DNA of 16,248 bases, taken from positions 1 through 16,248 of the forward strand of contig JBJXFJ010000206.1 in NCBI GenBank assembly GCA_046154735.1, given 5' to 3'. The translations under genes and the position numbers were made by a program. This document shows, in pieces, positions 6,390-13,530 of this stretch. Positions within the stretch are counted from its first letter, which is position 1; every line of letters starts with the position of its first letter. The stretch is from CAVXYC01 sp046154735 (GTDB lineage Bacteria; Chloroflexota; UBA6077; JACCZL01). The notes below the pieces were generated by a model. That model did no database searches. It was not told the origin of the DNA and was given only the letters and a program-made list of their open reading frames with translations.

Positions 6390-6466
6390 TGTCAGGTTTT
6401 TCCTGACACGGCATGTGGGGAAATCAGGGTTTTCCCCTCTACCCTACACAGTGGCCTAGCCGCCAC
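6390..6466 (+). other. three tandem hairpins between response regulator and sigma genes
   Basis: Three inverted repeats follow one another. They are TGTCAGG-TTTTT-CCTGACA (6390-6408), GGGGAAA with TTTCCCC around a 7-nt loop (6417-6437), and GTGGC-CTAGCC-GCCAC (6451-6466). None has a downstream run of T, so a classical terminator is not supported. The first has A+T-rich symmetry and could be a protein-binding site. As RNA they could form a structured leader for the sigma gene, or a processing region between two transcripts. The rest of the 6347-6524 gap shows no clear promoter. Confidence 0.45.
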
Positions 6467-6524
6467 AATCTTGTGACTGAACGGCACCGCGAACGATATC
6501 ACAGCCGCCAAGGTCAACTGGAAG

Positions 6525-7565
6525 ATGTCAGTAAATCCGCGAACACGACAGCGACAGATTGTCACGCGCTCGTTGGCTGGAGAATCGTCCGAGCCGGCTG
6601 CGCGTCCGCTAGGACGGTGGGCCGATGATGGCGCGCGAGGCGCCGTGGCGCCGGCTCGTGGGACCGTTCGTGATAGCCTCGGGAGCTACCTCGGGGAGGT
6701 TGGCAAGATCTCCCTGCTTACCCAGGCAGACGAAGTTGAATTGGCGGAGGCGATACGCTGGGGTACGGAGGCACTCGCCGAGCTGGAAGCCGGCGGCCTG
6801 CCACTTGAAAAGATTGAAGAGCTGGAGGACTCGGTGGCCCGCGGCGACGCGGCTCGGGCGCGACTGATCGAGTCCAACCTGCGCTTGGTCGTTCGCATCG
6901 CCTCGCGGTATCAAGGGCGTGGTCTCTCGCTCGAGGATCTCGTCAGCGAAGGCAATTTCGGCCTCATGCGCGCCGTTGAGCGATTTGACGAGCGGCGCGG
7001 ATTCAAGTTTTCCACCTACGCGTGCTGGTGGATCATGCAAGCTGTTGGCCGAGCACTCGCAGACCACTCACGTATTATCCGTCTGCCTGTGCACCTCCAC
7101 GTAGCCAAGCAGCGGCTGGCCTGGTTGGAAGAGGATATGAATCGGCGCCTGGGACGTGACCCACTGGAGGCGGAGCTCGCCAAGGAGCTGGGGATCTCGG
7201 CAGAGTCGCTGCGTGCGCTGCGTGCTTCCGATAGAGAGCCTGCCCGCCTCGAGATGGTTCGTCACGAGGACGATGGCGAGGAGCTAGGCGCGTCGCTTGA
7301 GGATGACGATCCCGGCCCAGTGGAAGAAGCCATTGAGGATCTGATGCGCGATGACGTGGTGCATCTGTTGGATCGATTGCCCATGCGTGAGCGGCGTATC
7401 CTGGAGCTGCGTTACGGACTGGCTGACGGCCGAGAGCACACGCTTGCACACATTGGGCGGAGTCTGGGCCTCACTCGAGAGCGCGTGCGCCAACTTGAGC
7501 GCCAGGCGATCTTCCGCCTCCGTCAGGAACCGGATGTTGATTGCCTGGTAGGCTATCTCGAGTAG
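6525..7565 (+). CDS. RNA polymerase sigma factor, RpoD-like sigma-70 family
   Basis: 346 residues. Region 1.2 is 'DSLGSYLGEVGKISLLTQADEVELAEAI' (about 50-77). Region 2 runs from 'ARLIESNLRLVVRIASRYQGRGLSLEDLVSEGNFGLMRAVERFD' through 'FKFSTYACWWIMQAVGRALADHSRIIRLPVH' (about 113-190), which holds the -10 recognition and melting residues. Region 3 follows, and region 4.2 has the helix-turn-helix 'TLAHIGRSLGLTRERVRQLERQA' (about 306-328). The protein lacks the long acidic region 1.1 of large primary sigmas and has about 48 disordered N-terminal residues. This fits a group 2 sigma or the compact primary sigmas of some phyla. Region 2.4 is slightly divergent ('CWWIMQAVGRALADHSRI' where 'WWIRQAITRALADQART' is usual), so an alternative sigma is the better guess. 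The ribosome-binding site at 6525 is weak. Confidence 0.92.
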   Translation: MSVNPRTRQRQIVTRSLAGESSEPAARPLGRWADDGARGAVAPARGTVRDSLGSYLGEVGKISLLTQADEVELAEAIRWGTEALAELEAGGLPLEKIEELEDSVARGDAARARLIESNLRLVVRIASRYQGRGLSLEDLVSEGNFGLMRAVERFDERRGFKFSTYACWWIMQAVGRALADHSRIIRLPVHLHVAKQRLAWLEEDMNRRLGRDPLEAELAKELGISAESLRALRASDREPARLEMVRHEDDGEELGASLEDDDPGPVEEAIEDLMRDDVVHLLDRLPMRERRILELRYGLADGREHTLAHIGRSLGLTRERVRQLERQAIFRLRQEPDVDCLVGYLE

Positions 7566-7597
7566 TCTTTTCACCGAGCTTGGAACACGGGTTCATC

Positions 7598-7636
7598 AGC
7601 AAAAGCGGCGGTCCAGCAAGGACCGCCGCTTTTGCT
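7598..7636. terminator. bidirectional terminator between convergent genes
   Basis: AGCAAAAGCGGCGGTCC (7598-7614) pairs perfectly with its complement at 7620-7636 around the 5-nt loop AGCAA. The 17-bp stem has a GC-rich core, with A-run and T-run ends on both strands. It lies 32 bp after the sigma gene stop and 43 bp after the convergent ligase-family gene stop, so it can end both transcripts. Confidence 0.85.
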
Positions 7637-7679
7637 ATCGGTGCCAATCACTCTAAGCGGAACAAGCGTCCAGGCGCAT

Positions 7680-8216
7680 TTATCTTGGGCAGTGGGATTT
7701 GAGAGGGAACCGCTCGCTAATCTGCCACTGCCCGTCCACATTTTCACGCATGAGCAGCACCTCGCGGGCGCTACACAGAATGGGGAGAGCGGGGCGGAGG
7801 CTTTTCGCAATGCGCGTACGCATCGCATCGTCGCAGGTGTGGGCAACGGTAAGATGGGGAACGATGGATGGGAACGCACCACCGTACGGCGGTGCCTCCG
7901 GAAAGCGCTCAGCGAGCGTCCGAATCAGGCTCACAAATGGCTCATCCGGTACCGGTGCCAGGTACTGAATCCCAGGAAATGTGCCCTCGGAGACCAGACT
8001 GAACTGGAATGCCGGCGTGTCGTCAAACAGCGCTCGAAGCTCGCTCGATACAGCTGGATTGCAGCTCGCGGACGAGAGGTACGGGAAGATGAGCGTGATG
8101 TGGGGCGGGACACCGTGGCCTGCACTTGGGTCAAACAACCTTCGCCATTGACCAATCACCGGTTCCGCGGCTGGCACGGGGATAAGCAGCGCGGTGCGGA
8201 GAAGATGCTTACTCAC
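7680..8216 (-). CDS. 2'-5' RNA ligase / cyclic phosphodiesterase family protein
   Basis: 178 residues. Two H-x-T motifs, H39-I-T41 in 'GVPPHITLIFPY' and H121-L-T123 in 'IVPHLTVAH', are the catalytic pair of the 2H phosphoesterase superfamily (LigT and relatives). Their ~80-residue spacing is normal. Such enzymes open 2',3'-cyclic phosphates or join RNA ends through 2'-5' bonds. The true substrate of stand-alone bacterial members is usually unknown. The start is GTG 8216. No ribosome-binding site is seen, but TATTAT at 8236-8231 on the minus strand sits where a -10 box would give a nearly leaderless message. It converges on the sigma gene and diverges from the polymerase gene. Confidence 0.85.
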   Translation of the reverse strand: MSKHLLRTALLIPVPAAEPVIGQWRRLFDPSAGHGVPPHITLIFPYLSSASCNPAVSSELRALFDDTPAFQFSLVSEGTFPGIQYLAPVPDEPFVSLIRTLAERFPEAPPYGGAFPSIVPHLTVAHTCDDAMRTRIAKSLRPALPILCSAREVLLMRENVDGQWQISERFPLKSHCPR

Positions 8217-8230
8217 CGCGCGAGCATAGG

Positions 8231-8236
8231 ATAATA
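8231..8236 (-). promoter_or_regulatory. -10 box giving a nearly leaderless ligase-family message
   Basis: On the minus strand TATTAT (8236-8231) is 14 nt before the GTG start at 8216. Transcription would begin about 7 nt after it, leaving only a few leader bases, which agrees with the missing ribosome-binding site. No -35 box is evident. Confidence 0.3.
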
Positions 8237-8320
8237 CTGCCTTCCCACGCCATCTTATGCCGGAATGACTGGATGAATATGGCCCAGGTTGGCCGTGAAT
8301 TATGAGGTCACCGCCTGGCC

Positions 8321-9439
8321 GTGGAGTGGCGCGTTACACTCTACTGCGTGTCGTCTCATCTGCCTGGACGTTGCATCCTTCATGCCGATGCTGACCGTTT
8401 CTATTTTGCTGTTGAGGCCATTGAGCGGCCCGAGCTTGCGCTGCTGGATAGACCGGTCATCATTGGTCATGATCCACGTCAGGCGCCGCGCGCGGTGGTG
8501 ACCACCGCCAACGATCCGGCCAGGGCGCTTGGAATAGACAGCGGTCTGTCCTGCCGCGTGGCCCTAGGGCGAGCGCCAAACGCGGTCTTCGTGGCGCCGC
8601 GCATGGACATCTACCGTGAATACTCGCGCCGACTCATGGTAGCTCTGCGCAGTGCTACCGACACACTGGAGCAGCTTTCCGTTGACGAGGCCTGGATAAA
8701 CTGGGACAAACATGGCTTTGACCTCGGCTCCGCCATCGATCTCCGCGGCCACATTCGCGAGGTCACCGGTCTGTCCGTTTCTGTGGGCGTTGCGCCCTCG
8801 AAGCTGCTAGCGAAAATGGCCACGGAGTCGGCCAAGGCAACTCAGCAAGGTGCGCTGGTGATAGCACCTGCGGAGGTGAGCGCATTCCTCGGTCCACTGC
8901 CCGTTGAATCTCTGTGGGGTGTGGGCCCCAAGACTGCCGGACGGCTCCGGAGTCTCGGTCTGGTGACCATTGGTGCTGTGGCCGACACCGCGCTGAATCA
9001 ACTCCAGGCCGCCTTTGGCCCGCGTCATGGTCGCGTTCTGGCTGAGCACAGCCGGGGGATTGACCATTCAGAGCTGGCTCCCATCAGACCTCCGAAGAGT
9101 TTTTCCGCCGAACGCACGTTCCAAAGCGATGTCACGGATAGAGCGGAGCTCTGGGAAACCATGCAGCATCAGGCCCGCAATCTGGCGGAGAGGCTGGAAC
9201 GCCGGGGGTTATCGGCGTCTGAGATCGCGGTGAAGCTCCGTTACGCGGACTGGGAGGACCTCGTACGGCAGGCGAGCTTGCCAACCCCCACCACGAGCGC
9301 GGTAATACTCGCTCAAGCAGCAGCCGTACTCATGCGCCGCGCATGGGATAAGAATCGCCCGCTGCGCCTCCTGGGGATGAGAGTGAGTCGATTCTCCGCG
9401 CAAGGGGAGCCCTATCAACTTGAAATTCCATGGGCATGA
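8321..9439 (+). CDS. dinB: Y-family DNA polymerase, DNA polymerase IV type
   Basis: 372 residues. The catalytic core starts at 'ILHADADRFYFAVE' (about 19-32) with metal ligand D23 and steric-gate Tyr28. The second metal site is 'LSVDEAWINW' with D122 and E123. 'SVSVGVAPSKLLAKMATESAKATQQGALVI' is the palm signature, and 'LWGVGPKTAGRLRSLGLVTIGAVAD' is the thumb helix-hairpin-helix. A little-finger domain fills the rest. It performs error-prone bypass synthesis past DNA lesions. Two points are slightly unusual: Arg follows the second Asp, where Cys or Ser is usual, and 'DEAW' replaces 'DEAY'. No beta-clamp motif (QLxLF-like) is obvious at the C-terminus. The GTG 8321 start is not well supported; GTG 8348 is an alternative. 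No LexA-type box was recognised upstream. Confidence 0.88.
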   Translation: MEWRVTLYCVSSHLPGRCILHADADRFYFAVEAIERPELALLDRPVIIGHDPRQAPRAVVTTANDPARALGIDSGLSCRVALGRAPNAVFVAPRMDIYREYSRRLMVALRSATDTLEQLSVDEAWINWDKHGFDLGSAIDLRGHIREVTGLSVSVGVAPSKLLAKMATESAKATQQGALVIAPAEVSAFLGPLPVESLWGVGPKTAGRLRSLGLVTIGAVADTALNQLQAAFGPRHGRVLAEHSRGIDHSELAPIRPPKSFSAERTFQSDVTDRAELWETMQHQARNLAERLERRGLSASEIAVKLRYADWEDLVRQASLPTPTTSAVILAQAAAVLMRRAWDKNRPLRLLGMRVSRFSAQGEPYQLEIPWA

Positions 9440-9482
9440 AGCGCAACCGCCTAACTGTTTGGCTCGTGAGCCCTTGCAACGA

Positions 9483-10172
9483 TCAGGCCTTCCGGGCGTG
9501 AAGCGCGTACCGCTCGCGATCCACGGGGCCGCCCCAGAGCTGTTCATCCATCAATAGCTCTGAATGAGCATCACTGAAACCAGCAGTCTCTGCTACAGAG
9601 ATAAGCTCGCTTGCCGTGGCGCCATCAAAGAGTGGAAGCGTCTCATGGATGGCCTGGTAGTCGCTCTTGATGGATTCCCGAGGACGCAACGGACTGGACC
9701 ACAGCCCTTCAATCAAGATGATCCTGCCGCCTGGACGAAGCACTCGACGCCACTCGAGCAACGCGCCGGTCGGATCTGGCAATGTCCAGACCACGTGCCG
9801 CTCAATGACGAGGTCGAAACTCGCGTCCGCATACGGGAGATTCTCCGCGTCAGCCGTGTCAAACCGAACATTCAGTGACTGTTGTTCCGCCTTGGCTCGG
9901 GCTCGCTCCAACATGGCATCCGAGAAATCCGCCCCGGATGCTCGATGGCTGAGGCTGGCGAGCTGGAGTGCCAGGAACCCCGTTCCACAGCCAACATCCA
10001 AAACGTCAATGGCGTCTGCTCCTGCCCAGGCCTGTAATCGCTCGCGCCAGGCAGCACGCTGTTCCGGTGATTGCGGTGCGTGAGTGACGCCCTCATCAAA
10101 GGTGGCTGCTCGGCCGGACCAGTGGCGGCGAACCACGTCTTTCACGGCGTTTTTCGTCCAGAAGAAGGACAT
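9483..10172 (-). CDS. class I SAM-dependent methyltransferase
   Basis: 229 residues of the UbiE/type-11 methyltransferase fold. Motif I is 'VLDVGCGTGFLALQLA' (about 57-72). It is followed by an acidic strand end 'ASGADFSDAML', motif II-like 'FDTADAENLPYADASFDLVIERHVVWTLPDP', and 'EWRRVLRPGGRIILIEGLW', the usual order for small-molecule methyltransferases. The N-terminus, with 'VVRRHWSGRAATFDEG', is also typical. The substrate cannot be told. ATG 10172 has GGGAG about 8 nt upstream on the minus strand. It converges on the polymerase gene with a 43-bp gap and no good terminator between them. Confidence 0.88.
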   Translation of the reverse strand: MSFFWTKNAVKDVVRRHWSGRAATFDEGVTHAPQSPEQRAAWRERLQAWAGADAIDVLDVGCGTGFLALQLASLSHRASGADFSDAMLERARAKAEQQSLNVRFDTADAENLPYADASFDLVIERHVVWTLPDPTGALLEWRRVLRPGGRIILIEGLWSSPLRPRESIKSDYQAIHETLPLFDGATASELISVAETAGFSDAHSELLMDEQLWGGPVDRERYALHARKA

Positions 10173-10203
10173 TATTCATGCTCCCGGAATTTCGATGATT
10201 GAC

Positions 10204-10303
10204 CGAGAGCGAATCCTGGGCAACGTCCAGGCTCTCGAGACACTGCTGGGACATTGGTACGCGGACGACGGTGAGGTTCTTCGTCTCACGAGCAGGACGC
10301 TCG
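10204..10303 (+). other. structured non-coding stretch upstream of the M16 operon
   Basis: Three hairpins can be drawn in the 239-bp gap 10173-10411. The first is CGAGAG (10204-10209) with CTCTCG (10232-10237), plus an inner CCTGG (10215-10219) with CCAGG (10227-10231), a 5-nt bulge and a 7-nt loop. The second is GTGAG (10271-10275) with CTCAC (10285-10289). The third is CGAGC (10289-10293) with GCTCG (10299-10303). The stretch lies upstream of the TATAAT at 10368, so it would not be in the M16 leader. It could be a small RNA, or the remnant of a coding region; a short ORF from ATG 10198 crosses it. Confidence 0.25.
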
Positions 10304-10367
10304 GATTCGCCAGCCGCTGCTGTGGCCGAGTCTACTCAACGTTCCGGGACCATGCAAGTCGGGTCGG

Positions 10368-10373
10368 TATAAT
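10368..10373 (+). promoter_or_regulatory. consensus -10 box of the M16 peptidase operon
   Basis: TATAAT is a perfect -10 hexamer, rare in this GC-rich DNA. Predicted transcription starts near 10380, about 32 nt before the ATG at 10412, whose ribosome-binding site GGGAG is 5 nt upstream. The expected -35 region (around 10345-10350) is GC-rich and does not match the consensus. Confidence 0.5.
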
Positions 10374-10411
10374 TGGGATGCTATCTCCTTGCAGATTGGC
10401 TGGGAGCACTC

Positions 10412-11713
10412 ATGCTCAAAACTTGGGGGGTCATATTGGCCTTATTGGCAGCAGTCACTCCCGGCGCAAGCCCGGGGTCCGCGAATGACGGCGATGTCCG
10501 CCGTTCCCAGCTTGCAAATGGAATCACCGTGCTCACCAGCGAGCGCCCCGAGGGGCAGGTTGTGGCCTTTCATGCCGGTTTTCGTGGTGGCTCCCGCGAT
10601 GAGGATGATGCCACCGTGGGCGCGGCACACTTTATGGAGCACATGTTCTTTCAGGGCGCCAAGCGCTACGCTGATCAGGCATCCATCTTCGATAGCGTCA
10701 CCTCACGCGGTGGATGGATCAATGCGTTCACCAGCTTTGAGCAGATCGCCTTTCAAGTTGTCGTCGCGGCGGAGGATTTCGATATTGGGCTCGATGTGCT
10801 GTCAGATATCCTCGTCAATTCCACATTTCCCGCTGACAAGGTTGACAAAGAGCGGGCGGTGGTGCTGGAAGAGCTGAATCGAGGCCGCAATAGCCCTGAG
10901 CGATATGCAGATGAGGTGCTGACCAAAGCGATGCTCACCGGGCATCCCGCGGAGCGCCTGCCGATTGGAAGCCGGGAGACGGTGAACAACTCCACGCGTG
11001 AAGTCCTGGTGGATTTCCGTGACAGATATTTCGTGTCTGGCAATATGGTCATCGCGGTGGTGGGCCCGGTGAGCCACGAGGCCGTGTTGGCCAAGGTGAC
11101 GCCCGCGTTTGCGGGAATGCGTTCAGGTTCGCTCTATGATCGGACGGTTGTTGCACCGCCCCCGGCGAAGCCGCAGCGCATCGACATTCAAGCGGGCTCC
11201 AGCCAGGGGCGCGTACTCGTTGGCGCACCCGTTCCCGGTTTGAATAGCGAAGAGCAGTATCCGCTCGATGTGCTCGCTGAGATTCTGGGCTCCTCAGGCC
11301 GGCGGTTGATGAACGATCTGCGTGACCAGCGCGGTCTCGTGGCTGACGCGGGCAGTAGCTCCTATCAGTTGACAGACGTTGGCCTCTTTGAGCTCTATGC
11401 AAGCGTGACCCCGAGCGGCACCGAAGCAGCCCTGCAAGCGCTCCGTGAGCATCTCGAGCAGGTTCGTAGCGCTGCTCCTTCCGATGAAGAAGTCACCAAT
11501 GCTATCCGCTACATTGAGGGCCGAACAGAGCTTGGGATGCAAGGCTCAATCCGCCAGGCCGGCACAATTGCCGGTCCGCACACATTGGGTCCGGCCGCGG
11601 ACATTGATGTCTATCTGGAAGGGATCCGAAGGGTGACACCTCAAGCGATTCAAGCCGTTGCGGAACGCTATCTTGATCCGGACATGCTCACCGTTGTGGT
11701 GGTGAAGCCATGA
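10412..11713 (+). CDS. M16 zinc peptidase, catalytic subunit
   Basis: 433 residues from ATG 10412, chosen for its GGGAG site and because a signal peptide starts there ('MLKTWGVILALLAAVTPGASPGSA'), so the protein is exported. The inverted zinc motif H-x-x-E-H is intact (H73-F-M-E76-H77), and the third ligand is E154 in 'ERAVVLEELNRG', 77 residues later, as in the family. The fold continues through 'NMVIAVVGPVSHEAV' and a second M16 half. In that half the conserved Arg is kept ('LRDQ'), but the Tyr of the Arg-Tyr substrate pair is replaced by Ala (311), as 'GLVADAGS' where 'GLAYSVGS' is expected. The next gene, overlapping by ATGA, has the opposite pattern. Together they resemble two-chain M16 peptidases such as mitochondrial processing peptidase and Sphingomonas heterodimers. 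Confidence 0.93.
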   Translation: MLKTWGVILALLAAVTPGASPGSANDGDVRRSQLANGITVLTSERPEGQVVAFHAGFRGGSRDEDDATVGAAHFMEHMFFQGAKRYADQASIFDSVTSRGGWINAFTSFEQIAFQVVVAAEDFDIGLDVLSDILVNSTFPADKVDKERAVVLEELNRGRNSPERYADEVLTKAMLTGHPAERLPIGSRETVNNSTREVLVDFRDRYFVSGNMVIAVVGPVSHEAVLAKVTPAFAGMRSGSLYDRTVVAPPPAKPQRIDIQAGSSQGRVLVGAPVPGLNSEEQYPLDVLAEILGSSGRRLMNDLRDQRGLVADAGSSSYQLTDVGLFELYASVTPSGTEAALQALREHLEQVRSAAPSDEEVTNAIRYIEGRTELGMQGSIRQAGTIAGPHTLGPAADIDVYLEGIRRVTPQAIQAVAERYLDPDMLTVVVVKP

Positions 11714-13029
11714 CCGCGTTTGGAACGTCTTCAGCGCTCCTGGCCGTGCCGTACGTCTTCGCAACGCTCTCGCTCCCGATGGCCGCGATGCCGAGCGAAG
11801 CTCCTGGCGGGGCAGACTCGGCTTCCACGGTGCTGGCCAATGGGATTGTGGTGCTGACGCGAGAGCGGAAGGGCGCCGATGTCATTGCGCTCCAGGTCCT
11901 TGTGGGCAGTGGCGCGCGTGACGAAGCTGATGATCAGGCTGGCGCTTCAAAGCTCTGGGAGCAGCTCATGACGCAGGGCACTCCCACGCGGCCAACCCCC
12001 GGGGAGGTGCTTCGCCACTTCAGCATAACCGGTGGCATGATCGGCACCCGCGCAACCTGGGAGACTTTCTGGCTGAGTACCATTGCGCGTGGGCCAGATT
12101 TCCCCGAGGCGCTCAATGTCCTATCCGATATCTTGCTCAATTCCGGTACGACGGACGAGTTTGTAGAGCGTGGTCGGCGGATATCCCTGGACGATGTGGC
12201 CCGCCGCAAGAACGCGCCCGCACGCTGGATTCGTGATGTTCAGGTTGAAGAGCTCTATGGCCGAGAGCTGGCTCGCCGAACACCGGCTGGCGATCCAGAG
12301 AGTCTGCAGTCGCTCACCCCTTCTGCCCTGAGGCGGTTCCACGCGGAGCATTTCCGTGGCGGAAATATGATTGTTGCCGTGGTTGGCAATATCTCGCATG
12401 AGGATGCCGTCAGCCAGGTGAGCGCAGCGCTCGGCGGGGTGCCCGCGGGAGCTCGGCCGAGCCGTGTGCCTCTCCCTCCACTCCAGGCCAAGCCGATCTG
12501 GAAAGAGATCAAGGCGGGCACGGACCAGGCCGAGGTCGTGTTGAGCGTTCCCGCCGTGGGCCGGCTCCATCCCGATTATTACCCGCTGCTCATCTACGAT
12601 CGCATCATGGGCCTGCCCAGTGGACCGCTCTTTGGCGAGGTGCGCGACCGCTACGGACTGGCCTACTCCGTGGGCAGCGGCATTACGGCCTTCCGCGAGA
12701 CTGGCGATTGGTCTATCTCGGCGGGCACCGCGGCTGGCAACGCGGAGCGGCTGCGGGATATTGCTCTGGATCAAGTCCGTTCCATGCGTGATGAGCGCAT
12801 CACTCAGGCCAGCGTTGACGCTATCAAAACCTATCTGCTGGGGACGTTCGTCGTTGGCCTCGAGCAATATTCCGACGATGCCATGGCGCTGGCACAACTC
12901 GCCTGGAACGGCCAGACGCTAGACGATCATCGGGCGAAAATTCGTGCTGTCACGGCCGATGATGTCCAGCGTGTCGTTCGAACCTATCTGGATCCGGACA
13001 AGTTCCTCGCGGTGGTGTTGCGACCGTAG
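11710..13029 (+). CDS. M16 peptidase-like protein, non-catalytic partner subunit
   Basis: 439 residues. A hydrophobic N-terminus ('LLAVPYVFATLSLPMAAMPSEA') suggests export. Where the zinc motif should be, the sequence reads K81-L-W-E84-Q85, so both histidine ligands are lost and no zinc catalysis is expected. The C-terminal half keeps the substrate-binding pair R312 and Y319 in 'FGEVRDRYGLAYSVGS', plus the family end 'VVRTYLDPDKFLAVVLRP'. It starts inside the stop codon of the catalytic gene (ATGA overlap), so it is coupled to it and probably made in equal amounts. The role proposed is binding substrate for the zinc-bearing partner in an exported heterodimer. A stem-loop terminator follows 28 bp after the stop. 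Confidence 0.92.
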   Translation: MTAFGTSSALLAVPYVFATLSLPMAAMPSEAPGGADSASTVLANGIVVLTRERKGADVIALQVLVGSGARDEADDQAGASKLWEQLMTQGTPTRPTPGEVLRHFSITGGMIGTRATWETFWLSTIARGPDFPEALNVLSDILLNSGTTDEFVERGRRISLDDVARRKNAPARWIRDVQVEELYGRELARRTPAGDPESLQSLTPSALRRFHAEHFRGGNMIVAVVGNISHEDAVSQVSAALGGVPAGARPSRVPLPPLQAKPIWKEIKAGTDQAEVVLSVPAVGRLHPDYYPLLIYDRIMGLPSGPLFGEVRDRYGLAYSVGSGITAFRETGDWSISAGTAAGNAERLRDIALDQVRSMRDERITQASVDAIKTYLLGTFVVGLEQYSDDAMALAQLAWNGQTLDDHRAKIRAVTADDVQRVVRTYLDPDKFLAVVLRP

Positions 13030-13057
13030 ACTAGGCTTGACCACGGGCCTCGGTGTT

Positions 13058-13116
13058 TGATGGCCCCGGTCTCTCTTTGGCGCTTCTGGAGTGCTGAAGG
13101 GAGGCCGGGGCCATCA
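13058..13116 (+). terminator. 59-nt hairpin terminator after the M16 operon
   Basis: One continuous hairpin of about 27 pairs closes on a 5-nt TCTGG loop. The outer 12 pairs are perfect Watson-Crick (TGATGGCCCCGG with its complement at 13105-13116). The inner pairs include several G-T combinations. In the plus-strand RNA these are G-U wobbles, while in the minus-strand RNA they would be A-C mismatches, so the structure is optimised for plus-strand transcripts. The following ATTCTCTCTC is pyrimidine-rich but not a clean T run. It could also be a stable small RNA end. Confidence 0.65.
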
Positions 13117-13132
13117 TTCTCTCTCATACCCG

Positions 13133-13228
13133 TCACTCACCCTCCACCGGCTGCACATCGGCCGGCGGGTCATCCTGGCCGATCTCAATGGCCAGATCGA
13201 TGAATAGATCGTTCTCATCCATAGTCAT
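13133..13228 (-). CDS. possible small acidic protein, 31 residues
   Basis: On the minus strand ATG 13228 begins MTMDENDLFIDLAIEIGQDD, then PPADVQPVEGE and TGA. Ten of 31 residues are Asp or Glu, with only one basic-free helix-like stretch ('LFIDLAIEIGQ'). A GGGGGT purine run lies about 7 nt upstream and a TACAAT -10-like hexamer about 20 nt further up (minus strand, near 13253). No family is recognised. The gene sits alone in a 500-bp gap and points toward the 59-nt hairpin, which could end its transcript less efficiently. It may be a chance ORF, but the composition and signals make it worth listing. Confidence 0.35.
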   Translation of the reverse strand: MTMDENDLFIDLAIEIGQDDPPADVQPVEGE

Positions 13229-13346
13229 GGCACTACCCCCGTTGCCCAATTGTAAGCAGCCGAGCCAGACATTGCTGTGCACTGGATGACATTCCTGCAT
13301 GCAATCTCGATGAGAGTTGCGCTGGCCGGCGCGGCTTAAGGCTCCG

Positions 13347-13371
13347 CTGCCTCGTATGGAAGTGGAGGCAG
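13347..13371. repeat. short inverted repeat before the Rieske gene
   Basis: CTGCCTC (13347-13353) pairs with GAGGCAG (13365-13371), and the stem can be lengthened by CCG/CGG with one bulged base. It lies about 160 bp before the Rieske gene start. No T run follows. Function is unknown; the remaining part of 13229-13530 shows no gene. Confidence 0.3.
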
Positions 13372-13530
13372 GCGGGAAGCCCTCACCTGCGGTGCCACAA
13401 CTGGATTCTCACCCTCCACATGCTGGCTAGAAACGTCAGGAACTGGCGGGGATTGGGTGACCGTTGCCGCGACCTTGGCATGGTGATTGCAGCCTCGCCC
13501 CTGAAATTCAGCTTGATATGGGGGAGCTTG

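Noticed and set aside
7632..8234. 200-codon plus-strand frame over the ligase-family gene
   Set aside because: The minus-strand frame has both H-x-T motifs at correct spacing; the plus-strand frame has none of any family.
10260..10340. tRNA-like arrangement of hairpins
   Set aside because: No acceptor stem, no GGTTCRA T-loop and no CCA end could be fitted.
12121..12897. 258-codon open frame antisense to the second M16 gene
   Set aside because: Shadow frame; the sense protein is conserved in family pattern throughout.
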